Numbered from the stretch's first letter, positions 50,840 through 60,658 are shown. The stretch: DNA of 64,000 bases from Chloroflexota bacterium (GCA_013388855.1 JACAEM010000018.1:1-64000), one strand, 5' to 3'. Numbers and translations are program-made. Notes: generated by a model from the letters alone, not told the origin.

Positions 50840-53058
50840 CAACCCTCCACCGTCGGCAGGCGCAGGTGGAACGTTGTCCCGTGCTGCCCGTCGCTTTCCA
50901 CTGTGACGGAACCCCCAAGCCGCGTCATCAAGGTCTTTACCCACCACAATCCGAAACCTAATTTGCCGTGCTGTGTACCTGTGCGCGAAAAATTCAATTC
51001 AAAAATTTGATTGTGCAATTCCGGCGGGATGCCGGGACCGCTGTCAGTGACCAAGACTTCCACCCATTCCGCCGCGGCGGCGCCAGTGATGGAAATCGAA
51101 CCGTTGCCATTCATAGCGGCGATTGCATTCTCGATCAGATTCCTGAACACAAACGTCAGGCTTTGACCTCCGGCAATCACCATGGGCAGATCGGCGAGCG
51201 CGTTCGTTTCGATGCGTACGCCGGTCGGAACCTGTATGGCGCGAATGGCGTCTGCCACGCGCGACGCGATATTTACCTTCTCCATGCGGATGGGTCGCAG
51301 GTGGGACAGATTTTCCTGGACGATCTGCATGGCGTCGGCGGCGCTGCGTTCGATCTCCGCCAATGTGTTCGCCAGATACGCGTCGCCCTCGAGCATTTGA
51401 CGATACTTATCCTGAATCGCCTGCACCCGCACCGGTATTGCCCCAACTTTGTTGTTCATGTTGTGCAGGAGGTTCGCTGAAATATCGCCGACCGCTGCAA
51501 ATGTCTCCGCTGTCCAGTGTTGTTCCTGTGTTGTGCGCAGGGCTTGCTGGCGGGATTCGTTCTGCACGGCGAGCGCGGCATAATTGGCGAGGCACGCCAA
51601 TACTTTCTTGTCCCATTCGGATCTGACGACGGCTCGCCCTTCACCCGTGCCTGCGTTGAACACCCCGAACATTCCCAACGCCCCAGCCTCTCCGCCCAAT
51701 GGAATCAGAAGCGCGTTGTTTTGTTTTACTGCCTCCGGGAAGTTTGGTGTCGGACCATCCGAAGCGGCGAGTCGCATCTCGGCCGTTTCGTTTGTCAGCC
51801 AGATCGCGCTGGATGATGTGTTAAGCAGGTCGTTTGCCATCGCGCAGAGACGATCCAGCACTTTTTGGGTCGGCTGAGAGATCAACAACTGTGCGGCTTC
51901 CTGTAACGCATCCAGCAGGCGCACTTCCTGTATCGCGGTCACCGCGTACGTTGCCAGCGATTGCAACATATGATTATCGTCTTCGGAAAACGCCCCCATC
52001 TGCGGACTTTCAAGGTTCAAAACCCCTTCCAGACGGCCGCTGGCGTTAATGAGCGGAACTGCCAGTTCGGAGCGCATCTCCAAATTCGAGTCAAGAGGAT
52101 AATAGATTTTCGACCATGGCTCCAGCCGCAGGTCAGAGATGCACAACGGTTCGCGCGTGCGCGCTACATGTGCCATGATGCTGTTTCCATTCAATGGAAG
52201 TTTTTCCACGAGCGGGCGTTCCAGATGCATCCCGCTCACAGCACGGGTGACGAGGTACTCTCCGTTTTTGTCGAGCAGGCGGAAGATGCCGTATTGTGCG
52301 TTTGTGATCTCCAGCGCCAGCTGCAAAATGGAATCCAGGGTTTCTTCGAGCCGAAGGCGGGAGGAGATCAATAATCCGGCGCGGCGCAACTGATTGAGTT
52401 CCTCCTCCTTGCGGATCAGGTCACGCCGCACGCCCGCAAGCCGCCGCGCATGATAGATTGCCATTGCCGCCTGATTGACGAAATTGTCGAGCATGAGTTG
52501 TTCGAGGCGGGTGAACTGGCGCTCTTCATGTAAATAAATATACAGAAGCCCAACCGCCTGTTCCGCCACGATCAATGGGAAACACGCCACTGCTTTGACA
52601 CCCAGCGCGGCATGATAAGGGTGAACGTCTATATCGGGTTCTTCGTAGGAAAAACTTCTATGGCGACGCTGGATCGTTCGCATCCCCATGCCGTTGGGGC
52701 GCGGCGCGTCATCGGGCTGATTCAAAGCCGAGATGGGTTTGCGTCCCTCCGGTTCGGCAGAGACGCGCGACTCTTTTTCGAACTCCCCGGTAGATTGGTC
52801 GTAGGTGTAGATCACCGCCGAGGAGCCCGGCACCACACGAATGGCGCTTTCCACGATCAATTGCAAACTTAGGTCGTCGTGGGTGGCATCATCTGAGCCG
52901 ATTCGGTTGATGGCGTTGCTGATTTGGTTCAGAATCCGTAACGCTTCCAGCAGACGTGGATCGGTATCTTCAGGGGAGGTGGGGAAGGGCTGGGCGGTCA
53001 TCTCGAACAGCGGGATTCCATGTGTTGAGAATGATTTTCCCATTGGTTGGTGTTCCAT
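50839..53058 (-). CDS. Multi-GAF sensor histidine kinase
   Basis: The roughly 739-residue protein lacks membrane segments. It has at least three GAF-type sensor domains (about 55-220, 240-390 and 400-520) and a kinase core whose phosphoacceptor region reads LLHNMNNKVGAIPVR. The HATPase domain has NLIENAIAAMNG, DSGPGIP and FGLWWVKTLMTRLGG. The H-box LHNMNNKVG differs from the usual SHDLRTPL form. The start at 53058 is a judgement; 53043 is also possible. It follows the LysE gene by 11 bp and overlaps the regulator gene by one base. Confidence 0.9.
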   Translation of the reverse strand: MEHQPMGKSFSTHGIPLFEMTAQPFPTSPEDTDPRLLEALRILNQISNAINRIGSDDATHDDLSLQLIVESAIRVVPGSSAVIYTYDQSTGEFEKESRVSAEPEGRKPISALNQPDDAPRPNGMGMRTIQRRHRSFSYEEPDIDVHPYHAALGVKAVACFPLIVAEQAVGLLYIYLHEERQFTRLEQLMLDNFVNQAAMAIYHARRLAGVRRDLIRKEEELNQLRRAGLLISSRLRLEETLDSILQLALEITNAQYGIFRLLDKNGEYLVTRAVSGMHLERPLVEKLPLNGNSIMAHVARTREPLCISDLRLEPWSKIYYPLDSNLEMRSELAVPLINASGRLEGVLNLESPQMGAFSEDDNHMLQSLATYAVTAIQEVRLLDALQEAAQLLISQPTQKVLDRLCAMANDLLNTSSSAIWLTNETAEMRLAASDGPTPNFPEAVKQNNALLIPLGGEAGALGMFGVFNAGTGEGRAVVRSEWDKKVLACLANYAALAVQNESRQQALRTTQEQHWTAETFAAVGDISANLLHNMNNKVGAIPVRVQAIQDKYRQMLEGDAYLANTLAEIERSAADAMQIVQENLSHLRPIRMEKVNIASRVADAIRAIQVPTGVRIETNALADLPMVIAGGQSLTFVFRNLIENAIAAMNGNGSISITGAAAAEWVEVLVTDSGPGIPPELHNQIFELNFSRTGTQHGKLGFGLWWVKTLMTRLGGSVTVESDGQHGTTFHLRLPTVEG

Positions 53059-53069
53059 GCAAGTTCCGG

Positions 53070-53693
53070 TTATGCCAGATTTTGGAGCAATTTCCAGCCG
53101 AGTTGCAAGGCAAAGTAGCCCAGTGCAAGGCCGCAGACTAGATTGATCACGCGGAAAAAGTTGGGTGTAAGGAATTTGCGTCCCCATGCAACCAGCCCTG
53201 CCATGATGAAGCACCAGACGATTGCACCGAATAAAAATCCGGCGAAGAAAATGGCAAAATGGGCCGGCTCAGGCCTCCCTGAGATGGAGGCGAAGACCGT
53301 CGTCCCCAACCCTGTCCAAAAAACGATGTTCATGGGGTTGCCGAGTGAGAGGAGTGCGCCGATGTTGAAGTCTCCGCGTTCGGAGACAGAGGAAGATGTA
53401 GTCAACTCTTTGCCAAGGCGTGCGTCTTTGAGCGCGTCCCAGGCGAGCTTAAGCATCAGCACAATGCCAATCAGGCTGAGAACAATCTTGGCGATATTGT
53501 TTTGCACAATGAATGCTAACCCTGTCAGTGCGATGATTGCCCATGTGGTGTCGCCGACGAGCGAACCGAATTGCACGTACAGTGCCGGAAGAAATCCGCG
53601 TGCCGCGCCGCGCCGAACTGTCTCTGCAGTGATCACGCCGGGCGGGGCACAAAAGGCAATGGCGAGGATAAAGGAGGAAAAAAAGAGTGTCAT
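53070..53693 (-). CDS. LysE/RhtB family exporter
   Basis: The 207-residue protein has about six membrane segments and the N-terminal family block AFCAPPGVITAETVRRGAARG, then LGNPMNIVFWTGLG. Such proteins export amino acids such as lysine, arginine or threonine. Only a weak purine stretch precedes the ATG. Its closeness to the kinase gene suggests one transcript, so the two-component pair may answer to amino-acid levels. Confidence 0.88.
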   Translation of the reverse strand: MTLFFSSFILAIAFCAPPGVITAETVRRGAARGFLPALYVQFGSLVGDTTWAIIALTGLAFIVQNNIAKIVLSLIGIVLMLKLAWDALKDARLGKELTTSSSVSERGDFNIGALLSLGNPMNIVFWTGLGTTVFASISGRPEPAHFAIFFAGFLFGAIVWCFIMAGLVAWGRKFLTPNFFRVINLVCGLALGYFALQLGWKLLQNLA

Positions 53694-53704
53694 AATTTCT
53701 TAGC

Positions 53705-53734
53705 ATCAGACCGAGGGCATGCCCTCGGTCTGAT
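53705..53734. repeat. Perfect 30-bp palindrome
   Basis: The half ATCAGACCGAGGGCA is followed with no gap by its exact complement. It lies 11 bp upstream of the LysE-type exporter start, between it and the glnA end. It could be a dispersed repeat, an operator for a dimeric regulator, or the glnA terminator. The rest of the 53735-53831 stretch has nothing I can support. Confidence 0.8.
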
Positions 53735-53831
53735 TATGGAGATTGCTTCGGGCTGATGTCTCGGCATGCCTTTCGTAATGAACGTTCAAGGCGGCTCCAC
53801 CATCAGCCCTTGCAATATAATGGATTGTCCG

Positions 53832-55244
53832 TTAGCAATCAAAATATAACGTAAACTCGTACGGTGTGGGGCGCAGGCGGACCGGGTCAAGCTCGACTTG
53901 ACGCTTGTAGCTGATGTAGGCTTCGAGCAAGTCTGTAGTGAAGACATCGCCCTTGAGCAGGAATTCATGATCGGCTTCGAGAGCGTCAAGCACTGCGCCG
54001 AGAGATGCAGGAACCTGCTTGATGAGTTTGGCTTCCTCGGCGGGCAATTCATACAAGTCCTTGTCAACCGGATCACCAGGATCGATACGGTTTAGAATGC
54101 CATCGAGTCCTGCCATCAATACGGCGGAAAAACACAAATACGGATTGCTCGATGCGTCCGGTGCGCGGAATTCTACGCGTTTTGCTTTGGTGCTCTTGGT
54201 CACCGGGATGCGGCAGATGGCGGAGCGGTTGCGTTGCGAATATGCAAGATTGACGGGCGCCTCAAAACCCGGAACCAAGCGGCGGAATGAATTGGTGGTC
54301 GGTGAGGTCAAGGCAAGCAGGGCCGGGGCGTGCTTGAGAATGCCACCGATGTAATATTTGGCAGTCTGCGAGAGTCCGGCATAACCGGAAGCATCGTAGA
54401 AGACATTGGTGTCGCCCTTCCACAAGGAGGAGTGAACGTGCATGCCGGAGCCATTGTCGCCAAACAGCGGCTTGGGCATGAAGGTGACGGTCTTACCATT
54501 CTTGCGGGCGACATTCTTGGCGACATATTTGTAAACCAACAACTGGTCTGCCATGCGGGTAAGGGTAGTGAACCGCATGCCCAACTCAGTCTGACCGGCT
54601 GTGGCCACCTCGTGATGATGGACTTCCATTGGAATGCCGGCAGCTTCCAGCGCCATTACGATTTCACTGCGGACGTTCTGCAAGGTGTCGGTGGGCGGGA
54701 CGGGAAAGTAGCCGCGTTTGGGAGAGATCTGCCCGCCGAAGTTCTGGCGGTCGCTCCGTCCGCTGTTCCACCAGCCTTCGTCGCTGTCGATGTGATAGAA
54801 GGCTTCGTTGGTGCTGCTCCCATAACGGACGTTGTCGAAAATGAAGAATTCCGCTTCGGGTCCAAAAAAAACCGTATCGGCGATGCCGGTCTGCTTGACG
54901 TAGGCTTCTGCCTTCTTGGCAACATAACGCGGGTCGCGTTCGTAGGGCTGGAGGGTAATCGGGTCGTAGACATCGCAGGTGAGTACCAGCGTTGGGATAT
55001 CCGCGACCGGATCAATAAAGGCAGATTCAGGATCGGGCATCAAAAGCATGTCCGATTCATGAATTTCCTGAAAGCCGCGGATGGAGGAACCATCAAAGGG
55101 CAACCCTTCCTTGAAAAGTTCTTCGTCGAGGCGGCGTACGGGAATGGTGAAATGCTGCCAGGTGCCGGGCAAGTCGATAAAGCGCACGTCCACCATCTTC
55201 ACATCTTTGCCAAGTTTGAGTACATCAGCAACAGTCTTTGCCAT
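53832..55244 (-). CDS. glnA: Glutamine synthetase type I
   Basis: GlnA makes glutamine from glutamate and ammonium. The 470-residue protein has the latch and beta-grasp start, the active-site blocks [26 protein letters not shown] and NRSAICRIP, and the Tyr-adenylylation loop [10 protein letters not shown]. That tyrosine matches Tyr397 of E. coli, so control by GlnE-type adenylylation is expected, and a glnE-like gene lies next door in divergent orientation. AAGGAG before the ATG at 55244 sets the start. The promoter carries a shared nitrogen box. Confidence 0.97.
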   Translation of the reverse strand: MAKTVADVLKLGKDVKMVDVRFIDLPGTWQHFTIPVRRLDEELFKEGLPFDGSSIRGFQEIHESDMLLMPDPESAFIDPVADIPTLVLTCDVYDPITLQPYERDPRYVAKKAEAYVKQTGIADTVFFGPEAEFFIFDNVRYGSSTNEAFYHIDSDEGWWNSGRSDRQNFGGQISPKRGYFPVPPTDTLQNVRSEIVMALEAAGIPMEVHHHEVATAGQTELGMRFTTLTRMADQLLVYKYVAKNVARKNGKTVTFMPKPLFGDNGSGMHVHSSLWKGDTNVFYDASGYAGLSQTAKYYIGGILKHAPALLALTSPTTNSFRRLVPGFEAPVNLAYSQRNRSAICRIPVTKSTKAKRVEFRAPDASSNPYLCFSAVLMAGLDGILNRIDPGDPVDKDLYELPAEEAKLIKQVPASLGAVLDALEADHEFLLKGDVFTTDLLEAYISYKRQVELDPVRLRPTPYEFTLYFDC

Positions 55245-55295
55245 TTTCTTGCTCCTTGTTTTTTTGAGTTGTTGATTGAAATAATATCGAGGGTC

Positions 55296-55338
55296 ATTGT
55301 ATTTTGGCGAGGAGTACCCGTCTATTACCCAAATGGAG
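55296..55338 (-). promoter_or_regulatory. glnA promoter with activator box
   Basis: On minus the -10 is TACAAT (55301-55296) and no -35 is present. The box TACCCAAATGGAG (plus strand, 55326-55338) lies 24 nt further upstream, centred near -43 of the predicted start. This is where a class II activator replaces the -35. The same box and spacing recur before the transporter-amtB pair at 62071-62112. Confidence 0.6.
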
Positions 55339-55392
55339 CATATTTTCACCTATCTATAAAGTGAAGGAGATGGGATTTAAGGTGTCCGCAAG

Positions 55393-55398
55393 TATAAT
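55393..55398 (+). promoter_or_regulatory. Probable leaderless promoter of the glnE-like gene (-10 TATAAT)
   Basis: A perfect TATAAT is followed by GTCTTT and the ATG at 55405. No Shine-Dalgarno sequence precedes this ATG or the next one at 55417. Confidence 0.58.
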
Positions 55399-55404
55399 GT
55401 CTTT

Positions 55405-58400
55405 ATGGATTTTTCCATGACCGCCATTGCATCCCGCTTTGGAAGTTCTTTTGGTGCCATCGAGCCTCACCTCCGGACCGCTCTCGCCTCCGCCGCGGAC
55501 CCGGAACGATCCTTGGTATATCTTGAGCGTCTGCTCGAGAGCGGCGACGAGTCGTTACTGCCTGCATTGGCGAAGAATCCACGTGTTGTGGAAAGTCTGG
55601 TTACGATTTTTTCAGGAAGTGAGTTTCTCACCGGGATTATTTTACGCAACCCGAAAAATGTCGCCCTGCTGTATCATCGTAAGTCGTTGACGCAGCGCAA
55701 GAGCGCTGAACAAATCCAAGCGGAAGCGGGCAGAGTGATCGGAGAAACGCTCGAAGGTGATGTGCTCGATGCGCTTCGGCTTTATCAACGCGGCGAAATT
55801 TTGCGTATCGGAGTCAGCGACCTGCTTGCTTTGTACGATTTAAGAACCGTCACACAACAACTTTCCAACCTGGCTGATGGATTGGTGCGCGCCTGCCTTG
55901 ATCTTGCAAGCCGACGGAGCGGAATCAGCACCCGTGATTTCGTCGTCATTGCGCTGGGTAAGCATGGGGCGGAGGAGCTTAATTACAGTTCCGACATCGA
56001 CCTATTGTTCATCTCTGCCAATGATCCTATCGAAAAGCTAAAATTGGGTCAGCACCTGATCGGCAATATTGGAAAGGTCACGGCGGAAGGATTCCTTTAT
56101 CGCGTCGATATGCGTCTGCGCCCCTGGGGCCGGGATGGATTCCTTGTCACCACATCAGAGGGTTATCTACAATACATTGAAAAGCATGCACGCTTATGGG
56201 AAAAACAAGCGTTACTCAAAGCGCGCCCTGTTGCAGGGGATATTCCCCTTGCTGAAACTTTGCTTGCTCAAGTTGAACCGTATATCTTTGCCCACGAGCC
56301 AGAAGAGGTCCGTGCCAGTGTCTTCGCAATGAAACAGCGTACCGAGCAAATCCTCCAGCAAAAGGGGCGTGAGTGGGGGGAGGTGAAACTGGGTGAAGGC
56401 TCCATTCGCGATGTAGAGTTTGTTGTTCAGTACCTGCAACTTGCATACGGCAATCAATACCCAGACCTGCGCGGGCGCGCCACGCTGCAAATATTACCGC
56501 GCCTGGCGCGACATCGTTTACTGACAGCCGAGGAAGTCCGCATCCTTGCTGACGGATATACATTGCTGCGTACGATTGAACATTACATTCAAGTGATGCA
56601 TTACCAACAATCCTATACCATGCCATCCGATCCGGCCGCACTGGCATTGCTTGCGGGTCGTCTGGGGTTTAAAAATGCCAGCGCTCTCATTCACCGTTAC
56701 GAGGAACATCGCAGAGCCATCCGCGCTATTTACCTGAAATATGTGGGTAACGAACCGACCAGGGAACCTCAACCACAAGTGATGCAACACCTTGCGCGCC
56801 TCAGCGCCGGCTATGTGGACTCGTTTTCCCCCGAGGAGATTCAGCGCCACGCCGATCTGGCGCGCGGTATAAACGAACAGAAACCGGCTATTGTGAATGT
56901 TCAGCTTATTGACAAAGATACATGGCGCGTCACTGTGGTGGGTTACGATTATCCCGGCGAACTTTCGATCATCTGCGGTCTCTTTTTTGTTTTTGGATTT
57001 AATATCATCGACGGCAACGCCTTCACCTACGAACCTTTCGTGGATATTCCTGCCGAATCCCGCCAGCAAACATTTTCCCGCTTCGACCCCAACCAGCGCC
57101 CGATTCCACGCCGCAGGCCTTCCTCCGCCTCCGAACCGGATACTCGCCGCAAAATTGTGGACGTGTTTACAGTCAAATCGATCCTGCCTGTTCCATCTGA
57201 AGCCTCGATCTGGGATTCCTATACGTCTGACCTTCATCACCTTCTGCGCATGATGCGCAACGGACAGCGACGCGAAGCGCGCGGCGAACTTGCCGTCCGC
57301 GTGGGGCAGATGTTTCAGACCGTACCTGGCAAAGTCGCTCCGCTAATGCCAATCGAGATTGAGATCGACAATGAAACCGATGAGCGCTACACCATCCTGC
57401 GGATCGATACGCCAGATACCATCGGATTTCTGTATGAATTCACAAATGCACTGGCTCTGACACGCATATACATTGCCCGTATGATCGTACAATCCGTTGG
57501 ATCGCGGGCGCAAGACATCCTGCATGTCACCGACGAAAATGGAGACAAAATCATATCGGCTGAAAAGCAGCGCGAACTGCGCACAGCTGTATTGTTGATC
57601 AAGCACTTTACACATCTATTACCACATTCGCCAAATCCCTCGGTAGCGCTGCTGCATTTTCGTGAGTTTCTTATACAGCTTTTTCAACGTCCCAACTGGT
57701 TCGATGAAGTATCCTCCATCCAGAAACCGGATGTGCTCAATGCGTTGGCGCGTTTACTTGGCGTAAGCAATTTTCTTTGGGAGGATTTTCTGCGGATGCA
57801 GTACGCCAATCTTTTCCCGGTTGTAAAGGAAGTGCAGGAACTGTCCACGCCCAAATCCAGATCGCAGCTAGAGATGGAATTGGCAAACGCGCTCGAGCAC
57901 ACTAAAGTTGGTGATGTTACATATGCCGATTGGCGTGCCACTTTGAACGCCTTCAAAGACCGCGAACTCTTCCGCATTGATATGCGCCATATCCTCGGGT
58001 TAACGAAGGAGATCGATGATTTTGGCTTTGAACTCACTGATCTCGCCGAAGTGACAGTGGTCACAGCGCTGGCGCGTTGCGAGTCGGAATTGCGCGCCAT
58101 CCATGGACGCCCGTTCCTGAACAGCGGCGAACCGTGCGGGCTGGCCCTTCTAGCACTCGGCAAATGCGGCGGACGGGAGCTGGGTTTTGCGTCCGATATC
58201 GAATTGATGTTGGTCTACGCGGGCGATGGACGGACAACCGGCCCGGAATCAATCAGCACCGCGGAATACTTTGAACAGTTGATGCGTTCGATCGACAATT
58301 CCATTCACACTCGGCAGGAGGGTATCTTTCATATCGACCTGCGGTTACGCCCATATGGCAAAGCGGGCAGTATGGCAGTTTCGTTTGACTCGTTCAGAAA

Positions 58401-58992
58401 ATATTACGCGCCAGACGGTCCTGCATGGGCATACGAGCGACAGGCATTGGTCAAGATGCGCCCGATCACCGGCGCTAAAAAACTGATTGATGAATTATGC
58501 AGGTTGCGGGATGTATATGCCTATGAAAGCGGTCCCTTCGACGTGGCCGCCATGCGCGCTATGCGTGAGCGGCAGGTCCGGCATCTGGTGACCGGCGGCA
58601 CCTTCAACGCCAAATTCAGCCCTGGCGGGATTGTGGATATTGAGTATTTAATCCAGGGATTGCAGATCAATCATGGTGCCCGGACTCCCTCTTTGCGCGT
58701 GACTAACATGCGCAAAGCCATGTCTGCACTGCATGATGCCGGAATTCTTTCCAGGGATGATTACATCCGCCTGCGCAAGGCGCACACTTTCCTGCGGTGG
58801 CTGATCGATTCCCTGCGGGTCGTGCGCGGCAATTCCAAGGACGTTACCATGCCTGCGTTTGGGAGCGATGAATTCCTCTTTTTGGCTCGCCGCCTGCGTT
58901 ATGAAAGCGCGGAACACCTGCGAAACGATCTGTCTCGTTATGTTGCAGACGTGCAGGAAATCAATTCGCGTCTGCTTGGGAAAGAAAGCTGA
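55405..58992 (+). CDS. glnE: GlnE-type glutamine synthetase adenylyltransferase with two internal ACT domains
   Basis: GlnE adds and removes AMP on GlnA. The 1195-residue protein has two nucleotidyltransferase halves: GKHGAEELNYSSDIDLLF near 187-205 (with RVDMRLRPWG later) and GKCGGRELGFASDIELML near 915-932 (with HIDLRLRPYG). Each is followed by a helical domain. Between them lie about 250 extra residues holding two ACT-like domains, at about 506-545 (VTVVGYDYPGELSIICGLF) and about 657-720 (LRIDTPDTIGFLYEFTNAL), like those at the end of GlnD. Standard GlnE is about 945 residues. ACT domains would let it bind glutamine directly. It is divergent from glnA. Confidence 0.93.
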   Translation: MDFSMTAIASRFGSSFGAIEPHLRTALASAADPERSLVYLERLLESGDESLLPALAKNPRVVESLVTIFSGSEFLTGIILRNPKNVALLYHRKSLTQRKSAEQIQAEAGRVIGETLEGDVLDALRLYQRGEILRIGVSDLLALYDLRTVTQQLSNLADGLVRACLDLASRRSGISTRDFVVIALGKHGAEELNYSSDIDLLFISANDPIEKLKLGQHLIGNIGKVTAEGFLYRVDMRLRPWGRDGFLVTTSEGYLQYIEKHARLWEKQALLKARPVAGDIPLAETLLAQVEPYIFAHEPEEVRASVFAMKQRTEQILQQKGREWGEVKLGEGSIRDVEFVVQYLQLAYGNQYPDLRGRATLQILPRLARHRLLTAEEVRILADGYTLLRTIEHYIQVMHYQQSYTMPSDPAALALLAGRLGFKNASALIHRYEEHRRAIRAIYLKYVGNEPTREPQPQVMQHLARLSAGYVDSFSPEEIQRHADLARGINEQKPAIVNVQLIDKDTWRVTVVGYDYPGELSIICGLFFVFGFNIIDGNAFTYEPFVDIPAESRQQTFSRFDPNQRPIPRRRPSSASEPDTRRKIVDVFTVKSILPVPSEASIWDSYTSDLHHLLRMMRNGQRREARGELAVRVGQMFQTVPGKVAPLMPIEIEIDNETDERYTILRIDTPDTIGFLYEFTNALALTRIYIARMIVQSVGSRAQDILHVTDENGDKIISAEKQRELRTAVLLIKHFTHLLPHSPNPSVALLHFREFLIQLFQRPNWFDEVSSIQKPDVLNALARLLGVSNFLWEDFLRMQYANLFPVVKEVQELSTPKSRSQLEMELANALEHTKVGDVTYADWRATLNAFKDRELFRIDMRHILGLTKEIDDFGFELTDLAEVTVVTALARCESELRAIHGRPFLNSGEPCGLALLALGKCGGRELGFASDIELMLVYAGDGRTTGPESISTAEYFEQLMRSIDNSIHTRQEGIFHIDLRLRPYGKAGSMAVSFDSFRKYYAPDGPAWAYERQALVKMRPITGAKKLIDELCRLRDVYAYESGPFDVAAMRAMRERQVRHLVTGGTFNAKFSPGGIVDIEYLIQGLQINHGARTPSLRVTNMRKAMSALHDAGILSRDDYIRLRKAHTFLRWLIDSLRVVRGNSKDVTMPAFGSDEFLFLARRLRYESAEHLRNDLSRYVADVQEINSRLLGKES

Positions 58993-59006
58993 CCCCTTAA
59001 ATCTTT

Positions 59007-59036
59007 GGACGGCTGGGAGAAACCTCCCAGCCGTCC
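59007..59036. terminator. Hairpin between glnE and amtB ends
   Basis: The 13-bp perfect stem GGACGGCTGGGAG and its complement has an AAAC loop (59020-59023). No long T tract follows on plus, so it may work with Rho or act as a block for both convergent genes. Confidence 0.75.
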
Positions 59037-59071
59037 GCTATCAAGGAGTCGAGCTACCTGGAAGAAATCAA

Positions 59072-60658
59072 TTAATCTGCAGCCCCAAATGCCTTGTTAG
59101 CGGCTGTAAGAGCAATCTGCTTTTCATTCTCAAGATCGGACGGCTCCCAATCCACGGGGTAGCCAAGTGCCCCCATTTCGGGGATATCCAGCCCTTGCAG
59201 TTCCACTTCGCGTGAGACGCGCAGGAGTTTGAGTGCTGCAAGGATCTTGAAGAATACAAACGATAGTCCGAAGGCGAAGACGAAGATGCTAGTCACTTCG
59301 GCAACCTGCGCCAGGATTTGAGTCGTGCCGCCATAGAGCAGACCGGTCACAGCGGATTCAACACCGTTCCATGCGGCTGTGTCGGGATTGCCATTCGCAA
59401 AAATGCCAACTGCCAACACACCCCACAATCCGTTGAAAAAATGAACGGGCACGGCGCCAACGGGATCATCGATATGCCATTTATCGAGCAAGGCAGTTGC
59501 CCAACAAACGATAATGCCAGCGATCAAGCCAATGACGACGGCAGCCCATGAGTCTACAAAGGCACAAGGAGCAGTGATCGCGACCAAACCGGCAAGAATG
59601 CCGTTGACTGACAGACCGGGATCTGGTTTTCGGGTGAGACCAAACAGCCAGGCATAGGTCATGGCAGCCACACCGCCTGCTGCACCGGCCATGAGGGTGT
59701 TGATCGCTGCAAGGACCGCTAGGTTGCGGAAGCCACCCACAAACCCAAGAGAGGAACCGGGGTTGAATCCAAACCAACCAAAGAACAGAATGATCGTTCC
59801 GAGTACACCCAATGAAATGCTATGCCCGGGGATCGTGTTGGCGGAACCGTCCTTGTTGTACTTCCCAATGCGCGGACCGATCACAATCGCGCCTGCCAGT
59901 GCGATGGAACCACCAATCATGTGGACGACGCCAGAACCTGCGAAGTCTACTGCGCCATTGCCAAGGCCAATGCTACGACCCAGATTCTGCAACCAACCAC
60001 CGCCCCAGATCCAACCTCCAATAAGCGGATAGATGAACATGCTGACCCACAGTCCCATGAGTACAAAGCCAATAAACTTCAAGCGTTCTGCCATTGAGCC
60101 GGTGGGGATGGTCGCGGCAGTATCCATGAAGACCATTTGGAAGAGGAAGAATGCGAGCAAACCTGCATTCGCCCCCAATCCACCCAAGAGGAAACCGCTG
60201 CCACCGAGAATACCGTGCTGCCCGAATCGAATCAGAGGTTCAGCAAGCAAGCCGGTCCAATCACCGAGGGTAATGGGGGAGTGCGCCCACTCACCAGCGA
60301 TAACACCTGCGCGTACAACTTCCGGGTAGGCAGCATTGACCGCGCCGAACTGGAAGGCAAAACCGGTCAGCCAGTAGCCGATGGCGCCGATACAGAATAC
60401 CATCATGTTCATCATCATAGTGTGCGCCACATTCTTGTTACGGGTAAAGCCAGTCTCCACCAGGGCAAAACCAGCTTGCATAAAGAATACTAGGAAGCCG
60501 CCCAGGATCATCCATAGAATATTGAGTCCTAATGTAAGATCGCCGACTTCTTCGGCGGTGGGACCTCCATCATCGGCAAGTACTGGCGTAGCAAATGCCA
60601 GAGTCAGGATGACCGCCAAAAACAAAACGAGCAGGCGATTTTTGAGTAAGTATTTCAT
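59072..60658 (-). CDS. amtB: Ammonium transporter AmtB
   Basis: The 528-residue protein has a cleavable signal peptide (about 1-30, ending TPVLADDG) and 11 membrane segments of the Amt family. Recognisable parts are GFLVFFMQAGFALVETG, DFAGSGVVHMIGG with one of the two pore histidines, and VHFFNGLWGVLAVG with the second. It brings ammonium to GlnA. The 62-bp gap from the transporter gene holds only a short ACCTGT/ACAGGT hairpin, so both may share the upstream promoter. AAGGAG precedes the ATG. A cytoplasmic tail of about 40 residues follows the last helix. Confidence 0.96.
   Translation of the reverse strand: MKYLLKNRLLVLFLAVILTLAFATPVLADDGGPTAEEVGDLTLGLNILWMILGGFLVFFMQAGFALVETGFTRNKNVAHTMMMNMMVFCIGAIGYWLTGFAFQFGAVNAAYPEVVRAGVIAGEWAHSPITLGDWTGLLAEPLIRFGQHGILGGSGFLLGGLGANAGLLAFFLFQMVFMDTAATIPTGSMAERLKFIGFVLMGLWVSMFIYPLIGGWIWGGGWLQNLGRSIGLGNGAVDFAGSGVVHMIGGSIALAGAIVIGPRIGKYNKDGSANTIPGHSISLGVLGTIILFFGWFGFNPGSSLGFVGGFRNLAVLAAINTLMAGAAGGVAAMTYAWLFGLTRKPDPGLSVNGILAGLVAITAPCAFVDSWAAVVIGLIAGIIVCWATALLDKWHIDDPVGAVPVHFFNGLWGVLAVGIFANGNPDTAAWNGVESAVTGLLYGGTTQILAQVAEVTSIFVFAFGLSFVFFKILAALKLLRVSREVELQGLDIPEMGALGYPVDWEPSDLENEKQIALTAANKAFGAAD

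Noticed and set aside
54330-55364. 344-codon plus-strand open frame over glnA
   Set aside because: It is antisense to glnA and runs through the glnA promoter region.
55245-55404. Glutamine riboswitch in the glnA leader
   Set aside because: I could not find the conserved core of the known glutamine-binding RNAs, and the predicted leader is only about 45 nt.
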